A stretch of 64,000 nucleotides of DNA from the NCBI GenBank assembly GCA_017562135.1, contig QEYB01000290.1, forward strand, positions 682,001 to 746,000, given 5' to 3'. The position numbers were made by a program, and so were the translations under genes. The first letter of the stretch is position 1. The number at the start of each line of letters is the position of its first letter. Under the pieces are notes generated by a model. The model saw nothing but the letters and a program-made list of their open reading frames with translations, had not been told where the DNA came from and searched no databases. Shown here one piece after another: positions 21,601-33,816 of the stretch. The stretch is from Dipylidium caninum (lineage: Eukaryota > Platyhelminthes > Cestoda > Cyclophyllidea > Dipylidiidae).

Positions 21601-24600
21601 CGTTAAATCATTGAAACCGGTATCTTCTATAAAACCTGCTCCAGTCTCCTCCAAAACAGAGGCAGATCAAACAAAGCCGCATGAGTCAATTTCCTCAAAC
21701 CGTGAGTCATTTTCGGCTTATTATAATCTGAAGGGGATCCGATTTAAGGCAAGTTAATCACAAAGAGCCAATAAAAAAATATGCTTGTTTCGAGCCCAGA
21801 AGGTTGACTTTAAACAGTATTAAAGACTAGTGGATATATCTGAATAAGCCATTTTAGGTTTTTTTTCGCTTAACTTGTCTTTGTGGTCAGCAGCTTTATA
21901 TCTCATAACATCCATATATAAAGTACTACTTTCAAGTGCTTGTACGTGATTGCCTGGATAACCTTATTTTAAAAAAATGTCTCAAGATATACGCGTGTCA
22001 AGGGCCACGTGAAGCTCACTCGAGTTCGTACCACGCACTCTAACTTTCTGAGGTTGTAGAAGAGTCATTAATTCTCATGGCTTTTGTTCAATTTTATGTC
22101 TTATTTATTCTGATAGCCATTCATATGCAAGGTAGTGGCTTGAAGTGTATTCTCTTCGCCGACCTATGTCCTGCGCCGACTAGTTTTGCGATGAAGTTTA
22201 GGTTATAGTAAAAACTCGTAATATAGTAAATCGTAGGTAGTTGTAGGTTACATTCTTGTGCGTGTCATTTTATCAGACCGTAAAAACTATTCAGCCTTGG
22301 TGCTATCGTATTTAAGAGGCCAAAACCCTTGTTTTCTCGTGTATTTTGAAATTTTCTCACCTCGTTTTAGTTCCATAACTAACCTACCGAGCAAGTCGTA
22401 GTGAAATTGTGTTACCATCTGGATATTATTATTTCATGCCGTAAATGGTTTTTACTCTTGTCACACGTCATTTTTAGTCTCCTACATTTCGTCAAAAAAC
22501 ACTCCTAGGAGCATTATATTTTTGTTATTCCTCACGATTGTGCGTCCTGGTGCAGTGCCTGTTAAGGAGTTTCAATATTTTTTTACAGCACCACCGTCGC
22601 CACCTCATTTGTCTCCGGCTCCAGCAAAAGGCCTTGTCTTATCGCCTGATCCCACAAATCTTGCGCTAGAACTCGAGCATCCGGATGAGAAATCATCCTC
22701 ACCATCTCAGTCGCCATGTAAAAGTTCGACCGCTGAATTTGGTCTCTCCGCTCTTTCAAAACCTGAAATTGAAGCATCCATTTCGGTGGAAGAATTTGAA
22801 AAGACCCATCCGGTGGCCTCCGCGGAAGTTGTACGTTAAAAACATAATTTAAGAGCCATTAGCCCCCCCCCCCGTTGTTAGCTATTTTCATCTGTATTTC
22901 TGTTAAGCCTGAGAGTGAAGAACAAAAGATTGCGGTTGAAAATATCGTGAAAGAAGAAGAGGAACGAGTAGACGAACCGCGTATCCCCTTCGCAGTCACC
23001 GAAGAAACTCTTAATGCTGTCATAGAGAATAAGAGAGAAATAGAGGGTGAGAAAGTGGCGGCTCAAGAGACACCAGAAGAAACAGACATTTCTGAAGATA
23101 CCATAACGGGCGAACGCTCTGAGGCATTACCAGATGCTGCTTCTACGGAAGGATGTGAAGTGGAGGAGGAGAGATCACAGAAGCTGGCTGCACAAGTCCC
23201 AAGTGGACCTATTAAGGCATCCACTACGGGATCAGGTGAAGGCGGTTGTCTACCAGAAGAGGAAGCAGCTATCTATCGTGCGAAAATGGCTGAACAAAGA
23301 CGTTTAGCCAAGGAGCGATTAGCTGAACAGGAACGGTGAGCGACTTCCCGATTTATATCTCTTTATAATTTCTATTTACCACGGGTTTAAATACTTTTTC
23401 TGAACAAAGCTAAAATTTCGCCCATATATCTTTTTCAAATTAATGCTGATCGTCCATAATTTCTCTTTTCACCCAACATCTTGACTTATTGAAACAAATG
23501 GTACTTTGGTCTTTAGTAGCGCTAGAAGAAAACTTGCTTCAATAAGCACTTTTCTATAACTTGTTTCTTTTATTTTTCTGTCCTATTTGGAGACACTTGA
23601 AAGTCATTATCTGACTAAGTTTTAGGATGTTATTCCGAGGGAAAAAACTTAGCTCTTACAACGTGACATTTGCGGAATTATTCCATCTTGATTATCAGTA
23701 TTTGATGTTGAAAGGTACAGATTGTAGAATGGAGAAGAAAAACCCAAGTTAAGATTTGAAACATGATTTTAACCGAGAAATGAGCTGTTTGTTCATTGAC
23801 ATTTTTACAGACCCATTACTTTCAACTGCAGCCAGTGGTTACTTCACTATCATTGCGTGATATTTTTATTCTCGTCTTGTTCCCATTCTTCAAATGTCGA
23901 ATGGATGAGTCACTGTCCTTGCTTCTTCATACTTGCCTCGGAATTTGCTTTCGATTGCTGTCACATATTTTTTAATCCACATCCGCTGTCCCTTTTGGTG
24001 CGAGATGAAGATGTTTCTTTTTTATCGCTAAATGTTATTCCGTATTCCATGTGCCGATGTATTATTTCGCGATAGCAGTGATCCGATGAACCTAGCTTGA
24101 TGAGCGAAAAGTATTAATTCTTGATTACATATGAAAGTACTTGACTACTAGCGCTTGTCACATACATACCTAGGAAGAAAAATGGCTTGTTTTTCCTCAG
24201 CGGTAACTTGACTTCCTAAAGTTGGCCTTTTTATTCTTCGTCACTCACAGACGAGAGGCAGAGGAAGAGCGGGAACGGAAGGAGCGACGCGAGGCAGAAC
24301 GCCAAGCCGCCATCCAGGCCGCGCGCGAGCGTGCCGTCGAGGAGGCTCGTCTAGCCGCCGAGGCCCGGCTCGCACGTGAAGCCGCCGAACAAGAGACTCG
24401 CCTTCAAGCCGAACGCGAGGCTCAGGAACGTTCAACGAAAGAACGTCAGAGGGTGTGTTCCATTCTTTTTTTCTTGGCTTCACTTTCTTGAGTTTTTAAC
24501 AGTAAAACGAGCTGTTAAATGGACTTTGAATTTAAACGAAAGTTATCGAGCGGTTCCTCTCTCTTTTGAACGCTATTTGTGTAATTTTATCTATCCATAT

Positions 24601-27600
24601 AACTTCTGTCTCAGTAACCCGGGAATTACGCTATTTCGTCTCGATTTTCGTTTCATATTCTGATTTGTTTGCCGTTAAGAACTCAATAAACGCCAAATTG
24701 TTATTCTGAAATTACGCTAACACCGCCAAATTTGAACATTTGTTTTTCATTTCCATAAAAGTATACCCAATTTTTTAGTTTAGCCATTGGTTTGATAACC
24801 GACATGGTGCATCATTTGCGTTAAAGAAGGCAAATAACTTAATACATACACATTGCTTAGACTGTTTACTGTTAGACTTCGACAAAAAGTTAAGAAAGGG
24901 GTTTTACTGATTTTCTTTTTTTAATTGAAAAGTATAGCTTTATTTTTACAGAAATTTCCACCTTAGCGTTGCCGTTACTTAGTCGTTTGCCTCTCATACC
25001 CACGTTTCTAAGGTATCGCCATGGGTGTCTAGCTTTGTGATCGCAGCAGTTATAGACACCGGTGAGTGAAAAAAGGATCGCCTGTCTCCCCAATTTGGTG
25101 ATTTGTTCTTAAATTTCTCATACCACCATGTCCTTCGTGAGTTACACCCGTCGAACCGTTCTCAGACTTATGATTGCCCGCAATCTCTGATTTTATTCAC
25201 TAGTTTTAATCCGACAGAGCTATCTTCCCTTTGCCAACTCACTGAAATTCCAGTGAATTTTTTTTCGATCTCTACAGGTTAGTCACCAGTTTGACTTCAT
25301 GAGGGCACCTCCCAACTTATGGGAAGCGGTCGTGTCCCGATTGAGTGGACATGGCATAGAAACTCGTTTGGCTCATGCCGATGCCCTCATAAAAGCAGTT
25401 TTAATTGCTGCGGTAGATCTCTTGCACTGATTTTTCTCTACGCTGATGAGAGACATAAAATTCTGCCCTTGTATTCCTTAGCTGTCCTAAACTCATCACT
25501 TTCCATACTTCCATGTTTTTATTTCTATTATTATTATTCTTGCCTTAACGACATAATTTTCAATTTGTCCTTAGCTGATTTCGGTTTTCTTTTTGTGTGA
25601 GCGTATTTCAAGCTACATAAACACCAACACACCGGTTTTTTTTCTCTACTGGTTTAAATATAGTGTTTGTAGCTATTTTATTGCACGAAAAAAACATGCT
25701 AGCCCGCTACACAGTGGTACTGGTGGCTTCATTCTGAACAAGATTAATTTAACAAGCATTCCTGTCTCGTTACGGATCTTGCAATGTTTTGTGTATAGAC
25801 AAAATATTTCTCAATTTACTTAACCTGACAGGTTTATCGCTCCTCTGGTTCACTTATACGTGTGCGCTGATTATTTTACTTCCGGTATACGTTGCGGATC
25901 ACCGACTTCGGCTTCTTAGAGTAGACGAATAGCTTCCCCATTGACGAATAGCTTCCCCATTGACGCTGGATCAAAACTAAGGTAGAACAAATCGTTTATC
26001 GAACCTTTTAACAGGGCAAAAAATGATTAAGGGGGATATTATTTTAGTTGTGGAGGTTGATCGACTTTTGAAGCGCAATAAAATATGGTTTAGACAATTA
26101 AGGTCATATGATCAGCGTTGCATAAAAAAACTTTGCTGTAAAAGGTGTAGCTAAAGGGCAGTGATACATGTAATTTTCTTTAACTCAACTAATGTAAACT
26201 CGTCAGGCCGTTATCGTACTCCGATCGACGGCGTCTTCAACTAATTTTATGACTTCAGGAATTATTGCAGTGATTAAATAGGCCTGACGTGTTGAAGGAA
26301 ACAAAGACGATGTATGACGTCCTTCTACTTCTTCCTTCTCCGCCATCCAGCTGGAGGCGATTGAGCGCGAGCGTCTGGAGAACTTCCGCAAGGCCGAGGA
26401 GGAGCGTGCACTGCGCAAGAAGCGCTTGGATAGTATCATGTCTCGCGTGAACCGCAGCGACCGCTCTCTCAGTCGTGGCATAACCACTTCTGAGAGTTCC
26501 AACAGCCTCAGCGGCGTCGCAGCCACCACCACGTCCGGTGGCGTCGTCGATGTCGGAGGCGCGGGAAGTGCTGCCTTGACCGGAGCTGAGGCCAAACCTG
26601 CTGTGCACTTCTCCCTCGGTCCCGGTGTGAGTGAGCCTTTCCTTACCTTATCATTTCAGTGTTAGCCATGACACGTGCAGATTGTCGGACTGCCGTGTAT
26701 TCATGGCCTTTTACGCGGTTTGGATGAAGCCTTGACGCGACGACGTTGCACAGCATGGGCGCCCTTGAGCCCAGGCTAGACGTGAATGAATAGGAGATGG
26801 CGAGGGAATGAGGGTGGGCAGAAATGCGGGGGTGCCGTCGTGACTGTTGCGAGTGCCTAAACCCGTCTTGTCCTCCCTCGAGGGAGAAGTGAACAGGCGT
26901 AGTCGACCGACTGGTGACATGAGTGTGGCGTTTATTGAGACAGGGAGTGATCGCATCAGCAGCATCAGCGATGTGGATGGTTAGGGGGATTTATCGTGTG
27001 ACAGTGGTGTGGCGAGAAGGTGGCTATTCTCGTCACATCGAGCCAACGGTGATAAGCGGGGCTCCAGTAGTGACCTCGTGTAGTTAGTCCACCGAGTCCC
27101 TCAGACAACCGCGTTAACGCAATTTTTTTCCACTTTTCGGGCACATGCAACCGGTACAGATGAGCATCTCTTTTCAAGCCAATTTTTTTGATTTACCGAT
27201 ATCAGTTTGCTTTCTCCTTTCAAATTTAATATACAGGTATTTTATTCTTGTCTACATCACTTACCGTTAATTCATTACTTTTTTTTCTTCTCAACTATCT
27301 CCGAATTTATGAATTAAAAACTAATGATTAACACGTTTCTTTGTCGCTCTTGATTTAATAAAACTCAATGCGCCTGTGCTTGTACAAATATCCTCATCTG
27401 TGTCTTTGGCTGGTCCACGCCCCTGTCTTTTTACTGGCAGCGGCTCTAGTATTTGACTTACCCCACGTCTCCGTCTCGTAGGCCTCCTTACTATATCCCT
27501 TTTTGTAATTGTTTTATACACACGTACGTCACAGTTGGTAAGTCACTCGCGGCTTTTTACAAATACCCCTCCAACTTTGGCGAATTATTTTTAACAAAAA

Positions 27601-30600
27601 AGATCACCCAAGTATTTGTGGGGTGTAACTCTCTTCCCAATATTGTTCTGAGAACACTTTGACTGTACACGTTTGTAGATTTGCAGGATTGTTTATCCGG
27701 TCACTTGTTGAACACGGCCAAGTGTTGTTAATATGTACAGTCGGATTTGATTTTTTACACATTCTTAATGCAGTTTATGCGCAATATTGTAATTTTGTGA
27801 TATTGAAATCTCTTCATCGTCATGGGTTCATGTTTGTTTTATCCCTACTTGTATTCATCGTGGTTAGGTTTTTGTTCTTTGCACACCTTGTTTACGACAT
27901 GTACGTCCATAACTTCCTGTGGCTCGTGAGCATCTCTTAACTGACAAATGTCAGTGCCATTGGTGTCAACTTATGATTTGCCTGTCATAAATCTCGATAA
28001 CGCTGATAATTTCGTTTGTAGGAGGATTAAGTTAGGTCATAGTATTACACTGATACTAACGCTTCTGCTTAACTTTTTTTTATTATGTGTCCTTTCATTG
28101 AAATGTCACCTTAACTTATCGTTGCTCCATCCAGACATTTAATTAATTTTCACTAATGGCAACACTGGGTATATCTGTCATTTTTTGTTTTTCAGTAAAA
28201 AGGATAATCTAAGCGAATTTAACTCGTCCGTTGGGGCGTATCTCGCGCTATTCTGGTGTGAATTTTTATATTTCTAGAAATCGGGATCCTTAGACGCGTT
28301 TAAATTGTTATCCTAATACCCCTTTGTCTCTTATTTTAGTAGCCTTTGAGGTGCCATTTTGTTGGGTGTTGTCAATTATTTAAGCTAAGAACCCCCCTGT
28401 GGCCACAAGCCACAATGCATGCTAGAACGATTTTGCCACAATGCATGCTAGAACGATTTTGCCGCGGGGCGTTCAAATCTCGTGCTTCTTTCCCCTTTTT
28501 GCCTTACTATTCTCGTTAATGTATTTGCCTAAACAAATTATCCCTGTTGCCTTGTCCCCAGTGGTGACTCAGGGTCGGCAATAACTTGTTCACAGCATGT
28601 GACATCTTGCATTCGTGCAGTACGTCCATGTGTTGTTGACCTCCCCTTGTCCCTTTGGCTTTACATAGGCTACACATTACACCACCATTAGCAGTGTTGA
28701 CCTGACTTCGCAATTCCTGCCTCCACAGGCGCTTGTACTTTGTTTTACGTTGCTGCCTACGTTTTCATAATGTGCTTGTGTGATTATTTTTCCGTGTAGT
28801 GATGTTGTTATTTGTTCATATTAAAATACATTAGGTTTCATTTTTGTGACGATTGGGAAGAAGAGTATTTGTTGAGACATTTGTCTGTATGGTTACTGGA
28901 GTCAAAAGGCTGTGTAATTTGCGCCAAAATCTGTTTTTGGTAGTGATTCCCTGCTTTTATTGTTACTGGCTGAACCCTTAAAACCTTGAACCCACCGAAT
29001 TGCCCCTTTTTCATCCCCTCTGCCTTTTAATCCACTCAAGATCAGTTTTTTGGAATATTCTCGAGTTGAATCCACCCTCTAAGATGCCTTTAAAAAAGCC
29101 TGTATTTTATTGCAATCAGGACATACTTTTGATCCTTTTACAGAGACCTCTCCTTCACTCATCTGGCCTACGGTTCTCAAGGGGTTTTTGAAATCTTTTT
29201 AAGTCGGTGCCACTTTTACTTTGTCTTAACAGTCCGCGGAGCAGTCGAACGTCTTTCAACGCGAAATACCAGATTCTTCTATTACCCCCCAATCACAATG
29301 GCTTTTCTCATGGCCTCTCAAAGATCACCGGAACTCACTTCAATTCTCCCCTCCTTCAAAACCTCTTCAGCGGTGGTAGTAGCCGGTTAGGCGGTGCCCT
29401 TGCCCCGCAATCCTCCAGTTCTCTTTCGGCATCTTCCGCTCTACCCGACGATGCTGTTCCCTCTGAAAGCAGGTACATTAATCTCATTACGGTTTCTTTT
29501 CAATCTCCTTATTTGCGTTTCCTTGAGATACCAACACATTGGCAACTGAAAATTCAAAAAGGAAACTGCTGCAATCTATTTGACGGTTTATAATATGCAT
29601 TGCCTTTATCCTTTGTGGTATGCCGATTTCCCGATATAATCACAAGTCTCAGTGCAGGTGTTTTAAAGGTTATCCTGTCTGAAGTCACCTTTCGCATGAA
29701 CAATATCTCCGTCTACAAATGCCCCGAGATTTTCTGACAGCGTTCCCATTGCCTCTTGGTAGTGATTGCTTTGTCCTTTGTGTAAGGTATGGCCGTCGTG
29801 CTATTTAGTGGCAAGTGAAGATGAAACACGGAAATGAAATCTTTCTGTTAATGTCGCACAATACAATCGTTCGAGGAAAGATTATCTCTCAAGCATGTAA
29901 ATACCTAAATATTCGGCGGTTGACATTGGTTTTTTTCTAGGAGTAAAGAGAAATGCGTGTGCACTTCTTTCCTAGCATTGTCGGGAAAGTGCTAACATCT
30001 CTGCTCTACCCTCTTTACTATCTTAATCGGTGAAATTACTGCTTTGATGATGCGGTTACTTAAATCTTAAATTGAAGGAGGAGAAGGAGAGGAGGAGATC
30101 CGTGTCTTTTCCCTCCATTTGAAAGGCATCACACAACTTTTCTAATATCTCTAACTTTCTTTTGGTTGAAGGGTGTTTGATTATCGGAAGTGTTATTGTT
30201 CTGCGCTCTCGCGTTGCTACCTAATCCAAGTATTTTATCCCTACCTCTTCGTCTGTTAGCGCTGATGTGCAATCCCTCTCCGACTACTAGTAGGCCGTAT
30301 TTGGAATCGCCTGGTGCAGAGGATTTGGCGGGGCGGGGGGGGAGGGGGTTGCTTTCCCCGCCTTATTACATTAATCAAAACGCTTTTAATTTGACATTGC
30401 ATTTGCTTCAGCCTCCAGGGTTTTAGGTGAGGCACCACTGGAAATGCATCTAACAGTAAGTTAAGCACTTCGCTCCCTAGTATTTCTAACTAAAAGGTGG
30501 AGAGCACGTGAATTAGGTTCACATCGGACCAGATAAGTTGGTTTATAAAAGCTGGCAGTGACGCTTCGGTTAATTAACTCGCTTGTTTCCCAGTCGACTT

Positions 30601-31998
30601 CAGGAAGACGGCCGCAGGGCGTGATTTGTTATTTTTTCCAAGTTTGATTAGCACAGAAGATGATTGGAAGCAATGGATAAATATTAAGTTATGTTGAGAG
30701 AATATCTTGGTGTATATAATTCAACCAAACCCAAGTTGGTGTGTGAGTTTGCCATTAATCGGATCTTACTTGTCAAATCTGTCCCTTTTCCCCTCTCTCC
30801 TCTTACAAGTAGTGAAGAGTCACGCCTTTCTCCGTCAATTGTACACAACACACATTGTGTAGCTTATACTCTTGTGTAATGCTTCACTCCCTGCAGAACG
30901 CACTACAATCAAGCACGCCTATAATTTTTTCATAATGACACTAATTTTTCTTTGATTGCCTGGTGTTGAATTGAATTTTGCGTATTTTTCTAAATTTAGA
31001 TTAGCGATGGAATGAATCCACTGCTACGAGGCTTTCTTCTGTCGTCAAACCAAGGCCTGACAGCTTAGTGTATGTCTCCCATCTTTGGCGATATCTCTTA
31101 GGACGTTTTACTTGGATGATATCAGTTGACCTACTACGTGTGCGCGAATCTTCTATCGTGTTCTAGATCATGCATTCTCCGTTGTCTCTGTTCACCACTC
31201 AAACCTCTTATCTGACTCCCAGCGATGAGGGGAACACCTATCTTTCATTTTGTTGCCAACTGTAGAATCTCGTGGATTTCAAATCATGCCTTCCTTACAT
31301 TTTACCCTCCTCGATGACGACCGCAACTGCATTTTCCCTCAATGCGTGTGTGTGTATGTACACAAACACACATGTTTGCTTCCTCCCCATCCTCTCCCTG
31401 CGATCTCTTCCCATCTTCACTCGAGTCTTCCTTCCCCGTCCTTAGCCTATTAACCCCACTAAAAAGACTTTCCAGCCGTGTAAATTTCGTGTAAACGTCA
31501 TTGTCACGAGCACACTTGCCTGCCTCCTGTCAAGGCGTATCAACATCAACAGGGATGGGTTTGCCTTCTTGATTCCCTCACCTTGGCATCAGTGGACTGT
31601 CTGCCTCTCCATCTCCTTTTGCTCGCTTTCTTTTTTTGTTTTTGAACTGGGTAAGGAGAGAGGAGAGAGAGATCTATTATCTTGGATTTCAGAGTGATCA
31701 CTTCCTTCTTTTCGGCATTACCCCATCATGGGATCTTTTTTTTCGGGGATGAGATGGCGGATAAAGGTTGGGAAGTTCTCTCGTTACTTATATGCTTTCG
31801 TTGACAGGCCTTTTAGTGTTATACTCCTAATGTCATCATTTTGGTAATCATGTACGGGTATTTTTAGAACAAAAGGAATTTAATTGAAATGGAAATGCTC
31901 CCTTGGTACGGACTGCGATGTTAGTTTGCGCGCTAGGCTCCCCGTCCACTTACCTTCTTTTATTCTGCAGGTTAGCTGCGTCCGTCCGAATTAAGTGA
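15653..31998 (+). CDS. MAP7-like: MAP7/ensconsin-like microtubule-associated protein
   Basis: MAP7 proteins bind microtubules through an N-terminal helix and recruit or activate kinesin-1 through a second coiled coil. Exons 15653-15707, 15888-16216, 17031-17514, 18244-18414, 18965-19075, 21369-21701, 22589-22830, 22908-23335, 24251-24452 and 26351-26626 join in phase, giving 877 residues so far. The first helix (R/E/K-rich, from SEQRRKLIAEAEQQRTEQRR) continues into the third exon, where VAFGSSAPR resembles the AFGSSTPR motif I recall from ensconsin. A Pro/Ser-rich linker follows, then the second R/E/A coil ending KKRLDSIMSRV, the MAP7-domain signature (family KKRLEEIMKR). Probable 3' exons are 29233-29472 (Ser-rich) and 31971-31998 (encoding LAASVRIK and stop). 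A linking exon of length 3n+2 between 26627 and 29232 is required and was not found, so the C-terminus is tentative. The exon at 26351-26626 is duplicated in antisense at 32985-33260. Confidence 0.85.
19076..21368 (+). other. Long intron of the MAP7-like gene
   Basis: This is a 2.3 kb AT-rich intron between the exon ending RSTVP and the exon beginning RGRCNSY. Short open frames at 19215-19460 and 20638-20904 have no recognisable motif. Nothing else is seen. Confidence 0.6.
25278..25430 (+). CDS. Candidate alternative terminal exon of the MAP7-like gene
   Basis: After a good acceptor (GATCTCTACAG) the sequence is open in phase 0, the phase needed after the exon ending at 24452. It encodes 50 residues beginning VSHQFDFMRAPP, then a stop. 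Including it would end the protein before the MAP7 signature and would interrupt the coiled coil, so it could be an alternative last exon, a regulated poison exon or chance. A donor-like GTAGAT at about 25413 could instead end it early as a cassette. I do not recognise the peptide. Confidence 0.3.
   Translation, partial: VSHQFDFMRAPPNLWEAVVSRLSGHGIETRLAHADALIKAVLIAAVDLLH
25924..25961. repeat. 19-base tandem duplication
   Basis: The unit GACGAATAGCTTCCCCATT occurs twice head to tail, followed by the first four bases of a third copy. It lies in the intron before the last solid MAP7 exon. Confidence 0.9.
26270..27110 (+). repeat. Inverted duplication, copy 1 (contains MAP7 exon)
   Basis: This 841-base segment is repeated in inverse orientation at 32545-33341. 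By eye the identity is very high, with scattered substitutions in exon and intron alike. Copy 1 has about 42 extra bases near 26831-26880. It holds the MAP7 exon 26351-26626 with intact acceptor (CATCCAG) and donor (GTGAGT), so it is the likely parental copy. The match starts at GTGATTAAATAGG and ends at CTCAGACAACC, with unrelated sequence on both sides. Confidence 0.92.
26627..29232 (+). other. 3' intronic region of the MAP7-like gene
   Basis: Apart from the inverted-repeat arm (to 27110) this is AT-rich sequence with no convincing exon. A linking exon should be here because the reading phase must change from 0 to 2. Two small candidates with the right phase exist, near 27686-27720 and near 29149-29177, but their donors are weak, so neither is called. 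Confidence 0.4.
28411..28462. repeat. 26-base tandem duplication
   Basis: A 26-base unit beginning CACAATGCATGCTAGAACGA is repeated exactly twice with no spacer. Each unit holds the palindrome GCATGC. The repeat lies within the MAP7-like gene and is not in a recognised exon. Confidence 0.9.
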
Positions 31999-32544
31999 AG
32001 TATATACCAATGATACTTGACAATTTTGGCAAGAGTTAAACGAGAAAGGTCGTCATTCGGGAACGATGGGCCGGGAGAGTGGGAGATTGAAGTGAAAGCC
32101 GGATTTGGATTCAGTCATACTTGTCAATAGGACGATGGGGTTGTCACACAGGGCAGTGAAGCGCGTGGGTCGTTGCACACGAAGGTGTCAATTTTTTTCT
32201 CGTTTGAATTCCCCATCTTTTCCCGGCTCGTTGATCTTCGTGTCGCAGTGGCAGGCGCATTCAGCTTAGATTTACGTGTTTCGGACATCAAATTGGCTCT
32301 ACGTAAATTGAGGACGAGCACGGAGTGAAGCCAGTTGCAGATGGCGGAAGTATTTGGCCTTTGAACTGGTTGCCTGGCCAGTCCAGTGCTCAGCAGTCCT
32401 CCGCCCATAGTGACTGGGTTGTTTTTACTGGTTAACAGTGGGTACGACACGGCGCGGTGACATTAACGGGACTAATTTGCCAATTCGCGGCGACTGTGTC
32501 CGCTCAGAGGAGGTTAATTTAGAGGCAATTTAGCCGGTTGGGTT
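31999..32544. other. Region downstream of the probable MAP7 stop
   Basis: This is presumably 3' untranslated or intergenic sequence. A minus-strand open frame at 32124-32450 (108 codons) is Arg/Ser/Asn-rich and not recognised. Its composition is more GC-rich than the neighbouring intron, as in the inverted-repeat arms, and it could be remnant repeat DNA. Confidence 0.4.
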
Positions 32545-33341
32545 GGTTGTCTGAGGGACCCGGTGGACTAACTACACGAGGTCACTACTGGAGCCCCGCT
32601 TATCACCGTTGGCTCGATGTGACGAGAATAGCCACCTTCTCGCCACACCACTGTCACACGATAAATCCCCCTAACCATCCACATCGCTGATGCTGCTGAT
32701 GCGATCACTCCCTGTCTCAATAAACGCCACACTCATGTCACCAGTCGGTCGACTACGCCTGTTCACTTCTCCCTCGAGGCAGCCCCTCATTTCTCCCCAC
32801 CCTCATCCCCTCGTCACCTCCCATTCATTCACGTGGAACCTGGGCGCAAGGGCGCCTATGCTGTGCAACGTCGTCGCGTCAAGGGCTTCATCCAAACCGT
32901 GTGGAAGACAATGAATGCACGGCAGTGCGACAGTCCGCACATGTCATGACTAACACGGAAAAGGTAAGGAAAGGCTCACTCCACACCGGGACCGAGGGAG
33001 AAGCGCACAGCAGGTTTGGCCTCAGCTCCGGTCAAGGCAGCACTTCCTGCGCCTCCGACATCGACGACGACGCCAGACGTGGTGGTGGCTGCGACGCCGC
33101 TGAGGCTGTTGGAACTCTCAGAAGTGGTTATGCCACGACTGAGAGAGCGGTCGCTGCGGTTCACGCGAGACATGATACTATCCAAGCGCTTCTTGCGCAG
33201 TGCACGCTCCTCCTCGGCCTTGCGGAAGTTCTCCAGACGCTCGCGCTCAATCGCCTCCAGCTGGATGGCGGAGAAGGAAGAAGTAGAAGGACGTCATACA
33301 TCGTCTTTGTTTCCTTCAACACGTCAGGCCTATTTAATCAC
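32545..33341 (-). repeat. Inverted duplication, copy 2 (antisense MAP7 exon copy)
   Basis: Read on the minus strand this 797-base segment matches 26270-27110 closely along its whole length except for about 42 missing bases. It stops abruptly at the same ends as copy 1. It is oriented opposite to the MAP7-like gene, so a read-through transcript could fold on itself or pair with the MAP7 exon. Confidence 0.92.
32985..33260 (-). pseudogene. Antisense copy of MAP7 exon with weakened donor
   Basis: On the minus strand this is the same length (276 bases) as the MAP7 exon at 26351-26626 and is still open, including KKRLDSIMSRVNRSDRSLSR. The differences I can see include SGVVVDV instead of SGGVVDV and RFSLGPG instead of HFSLGPG. 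After the exon an extra G changes the donor from GTGAGT to GTGGAG. No neighbouring MAP7 exons are found with it, so it is best read as an isolated duplicated exon, not a working gene. Confidence 0.8.
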
Positions 33342-33816
33342 TAAAATTGTGGATTCCAACAGGGTGACGTGTGTTTGACTAGACGATCGTGGTTGAGAGT
33401 TTTCGACAGATCCTCTCAGGTCGTCTTATATCAGTATATGTCGATAAAATGACAAAGGAATGTTAAAATTATGCATATTTTGGCATAAAATTTCATGATT
33501 CTCTCCACAAGATTTGGAATTTAAGGTCCGTGAGAGTCTTTTTTCTCACCCCAGAATTCAATGACATGCTCATTGGGGTTCCCAATTCTTGCCAGTCGAT
33601 TGCACGAGGTCTACCCGAAAGTTCTGTTCCTTTCTATGACAATTTTCAATGGCACACTTTTATTTTTGCGATGTGCTTGACTCTCTATTTTTTGTCGCTT
33701 AATTTCGAGAAACTGACGTACTGATATAATTGATAAAAATTTCAACAAAGGGAAAAGTGCCACAGAGGAATGGACGAATTTATGGAAAGCGCTTGGTGGA
33801 GGTGCGTTTCTTGACC
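33342..33816. other. Spacer between the duplicated MAP7 exon and the mariner fragment
   Basis: This is AT-rich sequence with no conserved protein. It may include untranslated ends of the mariner element, but no terminal inverted repeat can be defined. Confidence 0.4.

Noticed and set aside
26203..26608. Minus-strand frames of 117-130 codons opposite the MAP7 exon
   Set aside because: They are shadows of the GC-rich coding exon; the + strand frame has the family signature and proper splice sites.
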